A stretch of 64,000 nt of DNA from Heliopora coerulea. Taxonomy: Eukaryota > Cnidaria > Anthozoa > Scleralcyonacea > Helioporidae. The notes beneath the pieces were generated by a model, which did not search any database, had not been told where the DNA came from, and saw only the letters and a list, made by a program, of their open reading frames with translations. Of this stretch, positions 56,388 to 64,000 are shown in pieces. Both the position numbers and the translations under genes were made by a program. The stretch spans positions 679,501-743,500 of the forward strand of contig JASJOG010000105.1 in assembly GCA_030142905.1 (NCBI GenBank), given 5' to 3'. How positions within the stretch are numbered: the first letter of the stretch is position 1; every line of letters begins with the position of its first letter.

Positions 56388-59300
56388 TAATCCCCGTTGT
56401 TGTAACCTGGGCTAGCTCGGTTAACTGGGCGGAAAATTTCTATTTAATCGTTTCATCCGGTAAGGCGTGCTGAAAATAGTTTGATGCATGAGTATTCGTT
56501 TTACCTACGGATCAATTGTTACTCTTCTACCGTTCTACCCGTGATAATCCGTTTAAGCAGCTTATAAAATTAGTAGCCTTTCATAGCAGCACTTATCGAA
56601 GGGAACGTAGACATAAATTATTCCGTATAACTGCACTACAATTGAACTGAATGGTGCAACATCAGCTTCACAGTGGTCACCGTTTGCCTCTTACTAAAAT
56701 ATTCACCCACTATGTTGTATCTTAAATCACGGATTCAAACCTTGTCACCAAATTTTACTCGGAACAAATCTCACCCAACCAGCCGGTGTGGAATCATACA
56801 CATAATCGCTCAGTAAAACTTATCCCGGCTAACCGGACCAGGCGGTTTAAGTGCCTAGGGTTCGATTCCGGCTCCGTGCAGTTATCTGATGAAAGTTACC
56901 TTGGTCACATGTGAGAACAGTGTTGTCCAGTTTGCCTCAACCAAGCATCACAGGTTTCCTCCGGGTACTTCGGTTTCCTCCTGTAGTAAGACTGGACCCA
57001 TGAAAGGTTGGCCCTTACTGGACCTCTAGGGAGAACAGCTTAAGTATCTGATAGGGTTATTCAGTATAAATAAAGGTACTTTACTTTTGCTCGCTTCATG
57101 AAATTGATTTCTAAAACTCTTCCCGGCTAACTGGGCCAGCCCGCTACATGTAATTGACGTTTTAACCTAGAACCTAACCCCAACCCTAAACTAAAACCTA
57201 GTTATAGTCCTAATCTTAATGATAGGCAAAACATTGAAGGAAAACAAAGAAATACATCACATTTCCGGGGCCGCTGATTGTAAGTTGATAATATTTCCAG
57301 TTGAACGATAAGGTACCCGGAAGAAAAAAAAATTCAAAAATAGAATGACATGGCGGTCAGTAGCGCATACATATCATTATCTATGATTCAAGGTGATGCA
57401 CCAGATTTTTTTCCCGTTAGGAAAGGACCCTTACGATATCGCGTATTCGGTCGAGCTTACACGTGAAGAGTTAAAAGAAATTGACTCATCTTTACCAAAG
57501 GTAGGTTATATTTGTAGCAATTTAAAAGTTCAGAAACGCGTAGTTAGCAAAGATTTGTCTGCTGTTGCCAAGGAACGGCAGAGCTATATCTTCAGCTGCT
57601 GATGTTTCTGACCATGCCGGCGTCTCAGTGAACTCGATTTCTATAACTAGAATGCTAATTGTGGTCAGTTATGAAATGAAATAAGCCAAGATGGCCGCCA
57701 GAAGAGGGCAATCTTGTACGTCAGCTCTAGCTCTCTACGCATACTTGTACGTCAGTTTAACGTGGTGTAAAGGACTAGAACTGACGTGCAAATGCGCGAA
57801 GAGAAGTAAAACTGACGTAACCAAAACTTCCTTCCATAGGCGGCCATCTTAGAGTCACTTTTTTCCCGATCAGATGACTGGGAGTTAGCATTCCAGTTAC
57901 TGTAAACTGGCTCATCTCGAGTCGACGTTTTGTGACGTAATAGCCAGTTGGGGAGTGCCGAGTAAAGACTGTGCACAAGGTTGTAGCTTTAGGATAACGA
58001 TTGTGTTTTATTAAATAGTTCATTGATGCGGTTTTCATTCTAAATTTTTGTCTAGTTAGGGGAGATACTCGTCTCAAGAAGAATTGGTTTGATGATGCAT
58101 CAAAGCTGAGACTTCATAATGGTGACTTTCATATCATTTGACTTCTTTCTCCAGTGAAGGGGGTCCCCTTGAGATATGAGTATCTCATACCATATATTTC
58201 GTCAGTTACCTCACCTTTTGGCTTTTCATACATCAACGATACCAACGTAGCACCCTATTTTCATAACCTGAGAACGGTTGGCCAAGCAATCTTGAATCCA
58301 GTACCACACAGTGGCGGGTGTAAGGTCCTCTATGAGGAGGTCCGGAACAAAATAGGGCATTGGATTCACGAATATTAAGGGTCATTGATCATGCCGAGAA
58401 ATTTCTACAATCACGTTTACACCGGTGTATTTAAATCTGACAAATTATATAGGCCCCTAAAGCTAAATAATTCATAGATAGAATTGAATCGACTAAATTA
58501 ACTCTAGTTTCAAATAAGGCTATCCTTCAATTTTGATAAAGACTGAATGTTGCAGCATTTTTTCCTCGCAGAGTCGACATTCTCTATGAGGCATATTTAC
58601 AACGACACATATAAACAAAATGGCAGCCCGGAGAGCTGTCGTTGGCACTAGATCATTCATGAATTCCGACAAGAGGCTGGCTTCCTACCCAAACCTCTGA
58701 GAAAAGGTTCATTCCTTTTTACAAATATTCTGGTTAGAATATTTTCACATTTTGTGGGCGTAAATAGGCATTCGGCATGACGTGAGGGGGTCTCGGATCA
58801 CCCGACGCACCTTTGGATCCGCCAATGACCGCAGATTACCAACAATATCAAGCATCTGTAATTTCTGCGCCAATACTTTATGCGATATTGAATCGAACCG
58901 CATTTGAAAATCTATAAAAACGACTCCTATTCCTATATTATCCAAGGCTCACCACCAGTCCTCCATCATTTTGACCAATAACATTTGTGCGGAGTGACTT
59001 TGCTTATATGACCACTAACTTACGCGAATAAGTTCATGATCAATCGTATAATGTTGTCAGGGAATCAGACCCTAACACAACAGAACGCATTTTTATAACA
59101 GGAGACGCACACGTACATATTTCTACTCAAAGGAGTGATGAGTAGGCATTTCCTGATTGTGTTCGGCAACTTCTGAGCAACTTTTGGCGATTTGAGCAAC
59201 TCTTTCCTCTTCCAGCAACCTCAAGCAACTTTTTGATTTTGACAGCAACTTTTTAGCAAAATGTAGGTTAAATGCATAAATGGACAAATTTGAGGGTAAA

Positions 59301-60986
59301 AAACTGAAATATCTAATGAAATTTGTCATTAAATCAGATTTCAGATTGAAATTTGTCATCAAATCGGATTTCGGACCTCTCTTGCTTGGGTCATCTGTTC
59401 TTCTATCAAAAATATTCCAAAATGGCGCTCTCATAATATTGATTTCTATAAAAAGAAGTTTGATTATGACTTACGGATGGATGAACAACAAGACCAACCA
59501 CAGGAATCCTCTGAAAACGAAGTAAAAAAAGAAGATCATCCAATTCTAGTAGCAGCAGTAAAATGCTGGTGCAAGTCTTAAAGCTCCTGCAAAAGCTGCT
59601 ATTTCTCGTAAACGAAAACTTCCAGTTAATAAAGGAAAATATAAGCAAAGGAGAAGTAAAACTACCGTCAATACCGTAAGCAAAAAGACAACTGCTTGGG
59701 ATTGATTGAAGGATTTTCCAAACCATCATTTTGCTGTAGTAGACAGAAGATTACGTTGTGATGCTTTTTAAGTATTTTTGGTAGCAACTTTTCATGATTT
59801 TGGAAGCACAATCAGGAAATGCCTGGTGACGAGATGCACATTATACCATTGACAGACCAATTCGATAACGTCATGGATATAGTTTCCGACAGATTGTTAG
59901 GTGAGGAACGTGATAGGAAGGGACCCTATGATGCCTCAAGGGAACTTGTCTTCGAACTAAATGTGAACCGAATCATATTTACTAGTAATCCTGTGCTAAT
60001 TTTAAACCAGTCCTTTTGGACCTGGCGTGTTTTAAACTCTAAGGGGGGGAAAAAGGGAAAAGACGGTTAAGTAGTCAAAAGGTATTCTCCCAATTTTTTC
60101 GAAACTTACCTTTGTGTTGCGAGAGACTGGGCTCTACAAAATGTGTTTTAACGTCATGATTATCCATCTATTGATCTCATTTCACTGAGATCAATGGATT
60201 CATTGATCATTCACTTTTTGTATTTTTGCAACGTTTTCCGTTATTATTTGAAAACCCATCAGGCAACAAACTTTCATTTTCCTGGAAGAAATGCACATTT
60301 GGCCATTGCATAATTTTTGCAAATCTTTAAAGAATTTATTGGGGTAACTTGGTTCAAAACAAGGGGATAAAACTCTGATGAATTCTAGGAACATGACTTA
60401 TTGTTTTTGTTTTGTTTGGCGTTTTAGGAGAAAGAACGTTACCGCTACATTGGTAAAAGACGCAAAAATAGGAATGATCTTAGCGAGGAAATGTACTGTA
60501 AAAAAATAGAACTGGAAAGGTAATGGACTAAATGAATAGAATGGTTACCAAATGTTGAAAACCAGCTTGATTAGCTTGGATGGCATTCCGTCTCCGTAGG
60601 TGAAATATTTTAAACAATAATTGAGGTTATGGGCTTCAACGTTTTAGAGATTAGTAGCTATTTACGAGTGCATGTGTGCATCTGTGTATGTGTGTGTGCA
60701 TGTAAGTATGTAAGTATGTTTGTTTGTTTGTCAATCTGTTCGTTCGTTCGTCCGTCTGTCTTTTTGCATCTATGTATGTATGTATGAATGTATGTATCCA
60801 ATATGCATCTGTTGATGTGTGTTTATGTGCGTGAATGATTGAGTGTATGTGTGCATAGATAGATGAAACCAGTTTATTTATCTGTTCATAATGGTCATTT
60901 AATTGTTTTGATTCCTCTTTATTTCAAGAAAACCTCAAAAGAGAGAAGAACGACCTTTTAAAGATGACTTGGGCATGTTACTTTAG
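39755..60986 (+). CDS. Two-pore channel, TPCN1-like, incomplete (domain II pore and C-terminus)
   Basis: Predicted endolysosomal two-pore cation channel of the TPC1 type. In the known family two six-helix domains are joined by a cytoplasmic linker. Exons read: 39755-39800 (weak), 42433-42493, 42826-42877, 45416-45495, 45661-45707, 46166-46234, 47708-47837, 57393-57500, 60428-60519, 60929-60986 (stop TAG 60984). The linker resembles the EF-hand-like TPC1 linker ([18 protein letters not shown]). The pore exon contains [14 protein letters not shown]; the next has [16 protein letters not shown] with the Asn-Asn-Trp filter; then an S6-like stretch ([13 protein letters not shown]). The C-terminus has [17 protein letters not shown], matching the TPC1 tail. 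Joins 42493/42826, 45495 through 47837, and 57500 through 60986 are in phase. Phase shows that at least three further exons are unseen. Domain I and most of S1-S5 of domain II were not found. It may be a gene with divergent exons, a gene with its 5' part displaced, or a decaying copy. Confidence 0.7.
40086..40130 (-). ncRNA. Hammerhead-like core beside a Penelope RT remnant
   Basis: Minus strand CTGATGA / AGACAC...GTATC / GAAA / CG / TT. Stem II pairs 4 of 5; stem I is only about 2 bp. Orientation is opposite to the adjacent RT fragment. Confidence 0.4.
40180..40625 (+). pseudogene. Penelope-like reverse transcriptase remnant
   Basis: Contains [11 protein letters not shown] (the RT Y-x-D-D box) near 40390 and, in shifted frame, [20 protein letters not shown] near 40540-40590, matching the V-Y-R-K-P-T-H-T-D-R-Y-L signature of Penelope-like RTs. 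Frameshifted and truncated. Confidence 0.55.
40660..41075 (+). pseudogene. Tc1/mariner transposon remnant
   Basis: Starts with ctactgtgcaaaagtcttag, typical of Tc1-like inverted ends, and later encodes [13 protein letters not shown] and, in another frame, [20 protein letters not shown], matching the V-W-G-C-x-S-x-x-G-V block of Tc1 transposases. No intact DDE frame. Confidence 0.6.
41075..41300 (+). repeat. Tandem duplication, about 123-bp unit, two copies
   Basis: taaaatgaatgta...gtttgagg...gttaatgatag...tattttct recurs with 123-bp offset. Confidence 0.65.
42433..42493 (+). CDS. TPC-like exon: linker part 1
   Basis: Acceptor ttttatag, donor gtgagt. It encodes [18 protein letters not shown], which lines up with the TPC1 linker (x-F-K-x-L-N-Q-S). 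Its end phase fits the next exon. Confidence 0.6.
42826..42877 (+). CDS. TPC-like exon: linker part 2
   Basis: Acceptor tttccag, donor gtgagt. It encodes [17 protein letters not shown], the continuation of the EF-hand-like linker up to the start of domain II. Confidence 0.6.
43060..43560. repeat. Purine-rich satellite (ggatgggatg, then gacaggacat units)
   Basis: Degenerate 5-10-bp units: ggatg/gagat from about 43070 to 43340, then gacaggacay units. One strand is almost free of C/T pairs. Pro/Ser/His/Leu open frames on the minus strand are artefacts. Confidence 0.85.
43690..43870. repeat. Purine-rich satellite, second block
   Basis: gacaggacat and ggatgagatg units resume after about 130 bp of unique sequence, in the same orientation. 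Confidence 0.75.
43871..45400. other. TPC-like intron region; one foldback, no confident exon
   Basis: Expected to hold domain II S1-S5 exons. The only suggestive stretch is a frame near 45120-45242 ([14 protein letters not shown]), which recalls the TPC1 S1 end, but its acceptor and phase do not fit. Confidence 0.3.
44450..44605. repeat. Foldback element
   Basis: gtgtctctgtgctgtgatag and aaacatgaatgacg are matched inverted by cgtcattcatgtttctatcacag...gagacac. Arms are about 35 bp; related tgtctctgtact pieces follow to 44740. Confidence 0.6.
45416..45495 (+). CDS. TPC-like exon: domain II pore loop
   Basis: 80-nt exon encoding [19 protein letters not shown] followed by NDFFHSY, very close to the TPC1 segment before the second filter. 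Acceptor ttattatag, donor gtaagc. Confidence 0.82.
45661..45707 (+). CDS. TPC-like exon: domain II filter
   Basis: 47-nt exon encoding [16 protein letters not shown]. The Asn-Asn-Trp filter motif of TPC domain II is intact. Acceptor ttttcag, donor gtaagt. Confidence 0.85.
46166..46234 (+). CDS. TPC-like exon: post-filter loop and start of S6
   Basis: 23 codons, [19 protein letters not shown] onward, phase 0/0. Acceptor tttacag, donor gtaagt. Confidence 0.8.
46405..46505. repeat. Interspersed repeat (TTTTACTCTGGCTAACGCCAG family), copy 2
   Basis: ttttactctggctaacgccag and ctttactcgtcaagag blocks shared with 13620-13840 and 62845-63080. Confidence 0.6.
47708..47837 (+). CDS. TPC-like exon: end of S6 and start of C-tail
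   Basis: Encodes [20 protein letters not shown], then a basic, Pro/Thr-rich tail. It matches the TPC1 S6 end (I-I-V-A-F-x-L-x-A-F). It ends with one base before gtaatg, so a further unseen exon is needed before 57393. Confidence 0.78.
48245..48775 (-). pseudogene. Penelope-like reverse transcriptase remnant
   Basis: Minus strand: [20 protein letters not shown] near 48760 (RT S-x-F-T-x-I-P-L block, with Y and S substitutions), [14 protein letters not shown] near 48570 (decayed M-G-S-P-x-S block), then [19 protein letters not shown] near 48330 (the Y-R-K-P-T block). Stops and frameshifts throughout; the Y-x-D-D box is not preserved. Lies antisense in the TPC-like intron. Confidence 0.55.
48776..50770. 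other. Intron sequence, no confident feature
   Basis: May include further decayed Penelope-like sequence on the minus strand to about 49300. Nothing else recognised. Confidence 0.3.
50770..50872. repeat. Small foldback with SINE-leader sequence
   Basis: gaacgttcgtcaagctttatcc and ggatagagcttaacgaacgttc are inverted around 50818. The same gaacgttcgtcaagc leader precedes SINE copies at 29880 and 31385. Confidence 0.7.
51060..51340. repeat. Degenerate CCTAA/CCTGA-type repeat
   Basis: Irregular aacctaaa, cctgacct and ctaatcc units. A short similar stretch is at 57165-57215. Superficially telomere-like but too irregular for a telomeric array. Confidence 0.5.
51465..52046 (+). mobile_element. 5'-truncated LINE 3' end with (TAA)n tail
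   Basis: Encodes [14 protein letters not shown]...[10 protein letters not shown], then after a frameshift [21 protein letters not shown], the typical C-terminal part of CR1/L2/jockey-group reverse transcriptases (R-A-A-R-V-I-T-G, L-x-W-x-P-L, G-A-x-x-W-N-x-L-P). About 200 bp of 3' UTR then (aat)n at 52023-52047. Confidence 0.65.
52047..55515 (+). mobile_element. RLE-type LINE, R4/Dong-like, between two (TAA)n tracts
   Basis: Near-complete non-LTR retrotransposon. It starts directly after the (aat)n tail of the preceding LINE and ends in its own (aat)n at about 55497-55515. Dong/R4-group elements are known to insert into TAA repeats and to use a C-terminal restriction-like endonuclease. The 5' end is truncated: the protein frame is open from a stop at 52052 with no ATG before the conserved part. 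Confidence 0.75.
52058..55384 (+). CDS. LINE polyprotein (N-terminal domain, RT, CCHC finger, RLE), one in-frame stop
   Basis: One frame from 52058 to 55384, interrupted only by TAG at 52493-52495. The upstream part encodes [31 protein letters not shown] and [17 protein letters not shown]. The downstream 950 codons (from ATG 52532) carry [11 protein letters not shown] (residue 234), [10 protein letters not shown] (293), [15 protein letters not shown] (363), [13 protein letters not shown] (422), YMDDLKLFG (465, the catalytic Y-x-D-D), a zinc finger [18 protein letters not shown] (763), and the endonuclease signature [10 protein letters not shown]...NILDIAV (846) with KEQEKVEKY following. All RT and RLE key residues look intact. 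It makes reverse-transcribed copies at a nicked DNA target in the known family. It sits in a TPC-like intron, same strand. Confidence 0.82.
55516..56349 (+). mobile_element. GC-richer non-coding element bounded by (TAA)n tracts
   Basis: Starts atgggcactggagtagg after one (aat)n and ends gtgtgcgagttg before a longer (aat)n (56349-56384). No ORF of note and much richer in G+C than its surroundings. The end (gttgtaataat) resembles the adjacent LINE end (gttataataat), so it may be a non-autonomous partner or the 5' UTR of a deleted relative (inference). Confidence 0.5.
56349..56384. repeat. (TAA)n microsatellite
   Basis: About twelve aat units with one interruption (aacaat). Confidence 0.95.
56866..57078 (+). 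repeat. Interspersed repeat, + strand copy of 4155-4345
   Basis: Contains ttcctccgggtacttcgg, cccttactggacctctaggg and ataaataaaggtactttact. Flanked by cccggctaac...gggccagcccg-type blocks (56830, 57120) that recur near 51375 and 56410. Confidence 0.6.
57393..57500 (+). CDS. TPC-like exon: C-terminal domain
   Basis: 36 codons, phase 0/0, acceptor attcaag, donor gtaggt. It contains [17 protein letters not shown], comparable to the TPC1 region around its K-E-E-L motif. The link rests on order, phase and weak similarity. Confidence 0.5.
57680..57855. repeat. MITE-like inverted repeat with AAGATGGCCGCC ends
   Basis: ccaagatggccgcc at the left and ggcggccatctta at the right, with inner inverted cttgtacgtcag/ctgacgt pieces. 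No ORF. Confidence 0.55.
58154..58378 (+). CDS. Unidentified ORF in a TPC-like intron
   Basis: Open frame directly after an acceptor-like ctttctccag, ending at TAA. It encodes [20 protein letters not shown] and [16 protein letters not shown]. The composition looks protein-like, but the family is unknown and the phase does not place it in the channel gene. It could be a fragment of a separate mobile or duplicated gene. Confidence 0.3.
   Translation: MKGVPLRYEYLIPYISSVTSPFGFSYINDTNVAPYFHNLRTVGQAILNPVPHSGGCKVLYEEVRNKIGHWIHEY
58745..59015 (-). pseudogene. LINE reverse transcriptase fragment (motif A region)
   Basis: Minus strand: [10 protein letters not shown], then [20 protein letters not shown] and [17 protein letters not shown]. 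This matches the V-F-I-D-F-x-K-A-F-D-S-V-S-H block of non-LTR RTs, with KA changed to MR. Truncated at both ends. Confidence 0.6.
59144..59824 (+). mobile_element. DNA transposon derivative with 18-bp perfect inverted ends
   Basis: aggcatttcctgattgtg at 59144-59161 and its exact inverse at 59807-59824. Further gcaacttttg-type repeats lie inside each end. The interior has a decayed coding fragment ([20 protein letters not shown]..., WD stop, [18 protein letters not shown]) resembling the start of a BED/zinc-finger transposase. No catalytic part remains. Target duplication not clear. Confidence 0.65.
60428..60519 (+). CDS. TPC-like exon: basic C-terminal motif
   Basis: Encodes [20 protein letters not shown] and a short helix. 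It resembles the TPC1 tail (E-R-Y...G-R-R-S-R-T-K-S-D-L-S). Acceptor gttttag, donor gtaatg. Confidence 0.7.
60660..60865. repeat. Degenerate TGTATG/TGTGTGCA microsatellite
   Basis: Mixed tgtatg, tgtttg, cgttcgttcg and tgtgtgc units in the last TPC-like intron. Confidence 0.85.
60929..60986 (+). CDS. TPC-like terminal exon
   Basis: Acceptor atttcaag; in phase with the previous exon. It encodes a basic/acidic tail ending DDLGMLL and stops at TAG 60984-60986. Confidence 0.6.
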
Positions 60987-60999
60987 GCAATGTTCTAAT

Positions 61000-62200
61000 T
61001 TTACGGTTAAATATTCAGGTATTGAAGCTAAGGATTGGAAACTGTCTGTAATCTTTGGTGTAAATATGTACGTCTCAATCTTTTTGAAAATCAGCGTTAT
61101 GTTCCGAGAGTCTGGGCTCTACAAGTTGATGTGTTTTGACGTCACTGCTACTCATGATAATTTTTTGGGCTGTAAACGTGAGACAAAAAAAAGAAAATAG
61201 CGTTTCAATATGTAATTTGACGAAGGTCTCGACTTTTAAGAGGTGTACCGTTGGAGTACATAGTTTCTTGAACTATTGAAATATACTTGCCATTACTGGC
61301 CAAAGTTTTGTGATGGTTTTGACTGTTTTTTCCCGCATTGTCCCTCCAATTTATTACTGTGAAACAAATTTGTATACGGCGTTTTTCGCGCCACACAGAC
61401 GCGCAATCATGGGAAGACTGCAGTCTCGGACCCTCTTTACATAGCCCTACAGCTTTCTTGCCATAAATTCAATAACTAACATTTAATAACCACCATATGA
61501 ATTCGCATTTTCATGTCGCTGTATTGTTAAGTAGGTATGTAATTTTAAATATCCCACCCATATTTCACACAGCGTGTAGTAAAGATCGCCATAAAACATT
61601 CTGTAGTAAATTCGCCAAGTAACTGCTAATGTAATGAAAAGATAAATTCTTTGGTTTCCTGACCATTATCGAAAGTTGAAAAGGTGAAGGAAAAAAAATC
61701 CCTCCTCTTTTTACTAGAATGCTCATAAATGCTTCTTATAAAGTTTGAAAAAGTCTAAGAGAATTAAAGTTCCAAAACGTCCTGGAAAAGCATGCCAGTG
61801 GATCACGTTTTATTGGGAAAATTTAAAACTCAAGACTTCCTTTCCCTAAAATTCCTGGTTGCGCGTCTGGTCCCTGACTAGATTAGTGCTCTATAGTTTG
61901 GGACGTTTGTAAATTTATGCTAATGTACAAACCTCTAAGTAAGTGTTTGATTCAAAAATATTCAAATAAAGCGGTTTTTGAATATATCACCAACAAGACT
62001 AAATAAACATATCATTCTTAACCTAGAAATCTCGTGTTTTCATATGACGCTTGTTCAGATATGTTACTTTGAAACTCTAAATAAATCTTAAACACCTTGT
62101 TTGAATGCCTCCAGATGTAAATTATTTTAGGTTGGATGACGGGTGAAAAGGTGAGGAGGGAGTAAGAAGGGTTCTTGTTGGTAGCTGGGAAGTGTTGGTA
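61000..62200. other. Sequence downstream of the TPC-like stop; no gene found
   Basis: Possible 3' UTR of the channel gene. AATAAA-type strings occur near 61966 and 62002, too far for a firm poly(A) call. Confidence 0.3.
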
Positions 62201-62215
62201 AATAGATTGGTTAGA

Positions 62216-62251
62216 AAGTATGTATGTATGTATGTAAAGTATGTATGTATG

Positions 62252-62285
<34 letters not shown>

Positions 62286-62350
62286 TGTATGTATGTATGC
62301 TTGCATGCATGTATGTATGCAGTATGTATGCATGTATGTATGTAGGTAGG
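62216..62350. repeat. (TATG)n microsatellite
   Basis: About 130 bp of tatg units with catg/ggta variants at the right end. Confidence 0.95.
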
Positions 62351-62844
62351 TAGGTATGTATGCGGGCAGGCAGTTGTGTTCGCTGGTAAGTTCTAGCTAG
62401 GTTGGTTGCTAGGTTGATAGGTAAGCATGTATGCAGACAGACAGTGATGCAGGCCAATAGGAAGTAGAAAGGAAGCACGTAGTACAAGCCCCTTATCAGT
62501 GTCTGCCTATTTTTTTTATTATTTTAATGACCAGCTAAGTTCTTCATTCGTGTCACTGTCTTCAGGGGCGGATCCCAAAATTCGCGGATGGGTGGAAACA
62601 CAGTTTATCATCACGAACCCAATGCCTTGCTAACTGGGTTAATAGACACTTAGCGGGCTTTCTCTTTCTAGTTAACAGTCTCAAACAAATTTTGTACAAT
62701 GCTGCTGCCGCAACTATTATCTAGCATGTTTGAGAGTTACTAAGAGTGTGTAATGTCATGCCGACGCGAATTTTTATACCAAATTTCGTAATTAAATTTT
62801 CTTGGGTAAATTGCAAACGTTACTCGATACAACATGACATATTA

Positions 62845-63120
62845 ACTCTTTCCCGGCGGAATAAGACTTTCTTTATTTCACTCTGGCCTAAGCCAGATTA
62901 TTTTAATCAGGCTTACACCAGACGATTTTACAAGTGGAATGAAGAGATTCCACTAGGAAAGAATTATAACCATCAAAATAAATATTTTCTTGGCAGGATA
63001 AGACTTCTGGTTTTTCTTTACTCTGGCTAACGCCAAATAATTTTACTCGTCACGGGGAGAGCTTCCTCCAGGAAAGAGTTAACCCCGTTAACGCCCAATG
63101 TCCAATATGTCTGACAACTA
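62845..63120. repeat. Interspersed/tandem repeat (ACTCTGGCTAACGCCA family), copy 3
   Basis: tttactctggctaacgcca, ttttactcgtca and ggaaagagttaa blocks, partly duplicated inside (62850-62960 and 62985-63080). Confidence 0.6.
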
Positions 63121-63209
63121 AGAACAAAAGAATTAGTGAGAAAACAATGGAAAAACGAAGAGAGAACAAAGAACGAAACAAAAAAGTTTGCATTAAAGGG
63201 TTAATCTTT

Positions 63210-64000
63210 AGTTATTACCACAATGTGTACATTTGTTTGTCTCAAAGGGGGAGGCACAAACCCTGTGGAACCACCTACATCCAACACGGAGGAACACCAC
63301 TGCCCTCGAAGTACATGGCGTGACAACTAATGAATCCGGCGATGACTGGTGATGTCGTAAGCCAACCAACATGTGTCTTCTCACGACACGGTTGTACAAC
63401 TAGAAATCAGAAAAAAATATCGACTGTAATACATGAGATATGTGCATATCGCTGATAAATTTTCGAAATGCAACTCATACCTTTTGAAGTTAGGGAGAAC
63501 GATTCTACTTGCTGATTATGGACATAGGGGCAACATCATTGCCCTCGACATTCATGGATCACTGGTGAGCTGAGAAGCCAGCTCATCACATGTGATGTTC
63601 AGTAACCAGAAGTCATAAAAAAAGATGGATAGAATACATGAGATATGTGTGCGTCGCTACTGAATTTTCAATATGCAAGTCATACTTGTTACTTTAAGCT
63701 AGGAGGGACGAATTTACTGACTGATCAGGGACATAGAGCAACTTACACCACTGCCTTCGTAATGCTTGAAGTGATGATAAGTGAGTCCAGTGATCACTGG
63801 TAAGCTAATAAACCAGCTCATCACATGTGTTGTAGAGCAAGAAACATACTCTGAAGGGTACCATCTTGTAAACTCAATATTTGAGCTATCGGACAAGAGG
63901 ATCACGGTAATATTTTGACTTTATTTCAAAGTCATTTTAAAAGAACATGTGTTGTCTGGACATGGTTCTTTCATTAGAAATCATAAAAATATATCGAATA
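63210..64000. repeat. Tandem repeat, 215-235-bp units, open at the window edge
   Basis: At least three copies. gactggtgatg, aaccaacatgtg-type, agaaatcataaaaa, atacatgagatatgtg, atatgcaactcatac and cactgccctcg blocks recur in order (ggatcactggtgagc near 63557 and tgatcactggtaagc near 63792). A fourth copy begins at 63975. Confidence 0.75.

Noticed and set aside
56143..56415. 90-codon frame ending in poly-Asn
   Set aside because: The Asn run is the (AAT)n microsatellite and the remainder lies in a non-coding repeat.

Overview
The window looks like nuclear DNA of a cnidarian, most likely a stony coral or close relative. It is AT-rich and has no bacterial-style operons. Genes are split into short exons with GT/AG junctions inside multi-kilobase introns. 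Most of the sequence is interspersed repeats. The organism call is inference from gene structure and the type of mobile elements (Penelope-like elements, tRNA-derived SINEs, Crypton-like recombinases, RLE-type LINEs). No search was run.

Two host genes can be read, both on the + strand. The first (2788-31182, probable 3' UTR exon to about 32690) has twelve phase-compatible exons encoding a DOMON domain followed by a cytochrome b561 domain. This is a ferric-chelate-reductase-1-like (FRRS1-like) membrane haem protein with a short Asp-rich tail; its 5' end was not found. The second (about 39755-60986) is a two-pore channel of the TPCN1 type. The interdomain linker, the domain II pore and S6, and the cytoplasmic C-terminus are clear, but domain I and most of S1-S5 of domain II could not be found. 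A weak terminal exon of a possible minus-strand gene lies at 34537-34649.

Mobile DNA fills the introns and the space between the genes. Layout: 0.6-1.35 kb diverged direct repeat; 2.49-2.74 kb foldback; 7.5-9.43 kb nested TTAA-type DNA elements, one carrying an inverted pair of tRNA-like SINEs; 12.2-12.6 kb hAT-like element with an 8-bp target duplication; 15.2-19.4 kb decayed long ORF of an unnamed multi-copy family with FEN/PIN-nuclease-like motifs and a CXC-like tail; 21.9-22.4 kb CTTT tract; 25.5-25.9 kb Crypton-like N-terminus and a MITE; 27-31.5 kb SINEs; 35.2-38.0 kb two Penelope-like elements, one an apparently perfect 1.5-kb palindrome; 38.4-39.6 kb Crypton-like pseudogene; 40.1-41.3 kb Penelope RT and Tc1 remnants; 43.1-43.9 kb purine-rich satellite; 48.2-48.8 kb Penelope RT remnant; 51.4-56.4 kb three elements separated by (TAA)n tracts, including a nearly intact R4/Dong-like LINE with one in-frame stop; 59.1-59.8 kb DNA transposon; 63.2-64.0 kb tandem repeat running off the edge.

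The most unusual signal is a recurring link between long inverted repeats and hammerhead-ribozyme-like cores. Nine such cores were found by eye, six of them in or beside a palindrome and several beside Penelope-like coding fragments.
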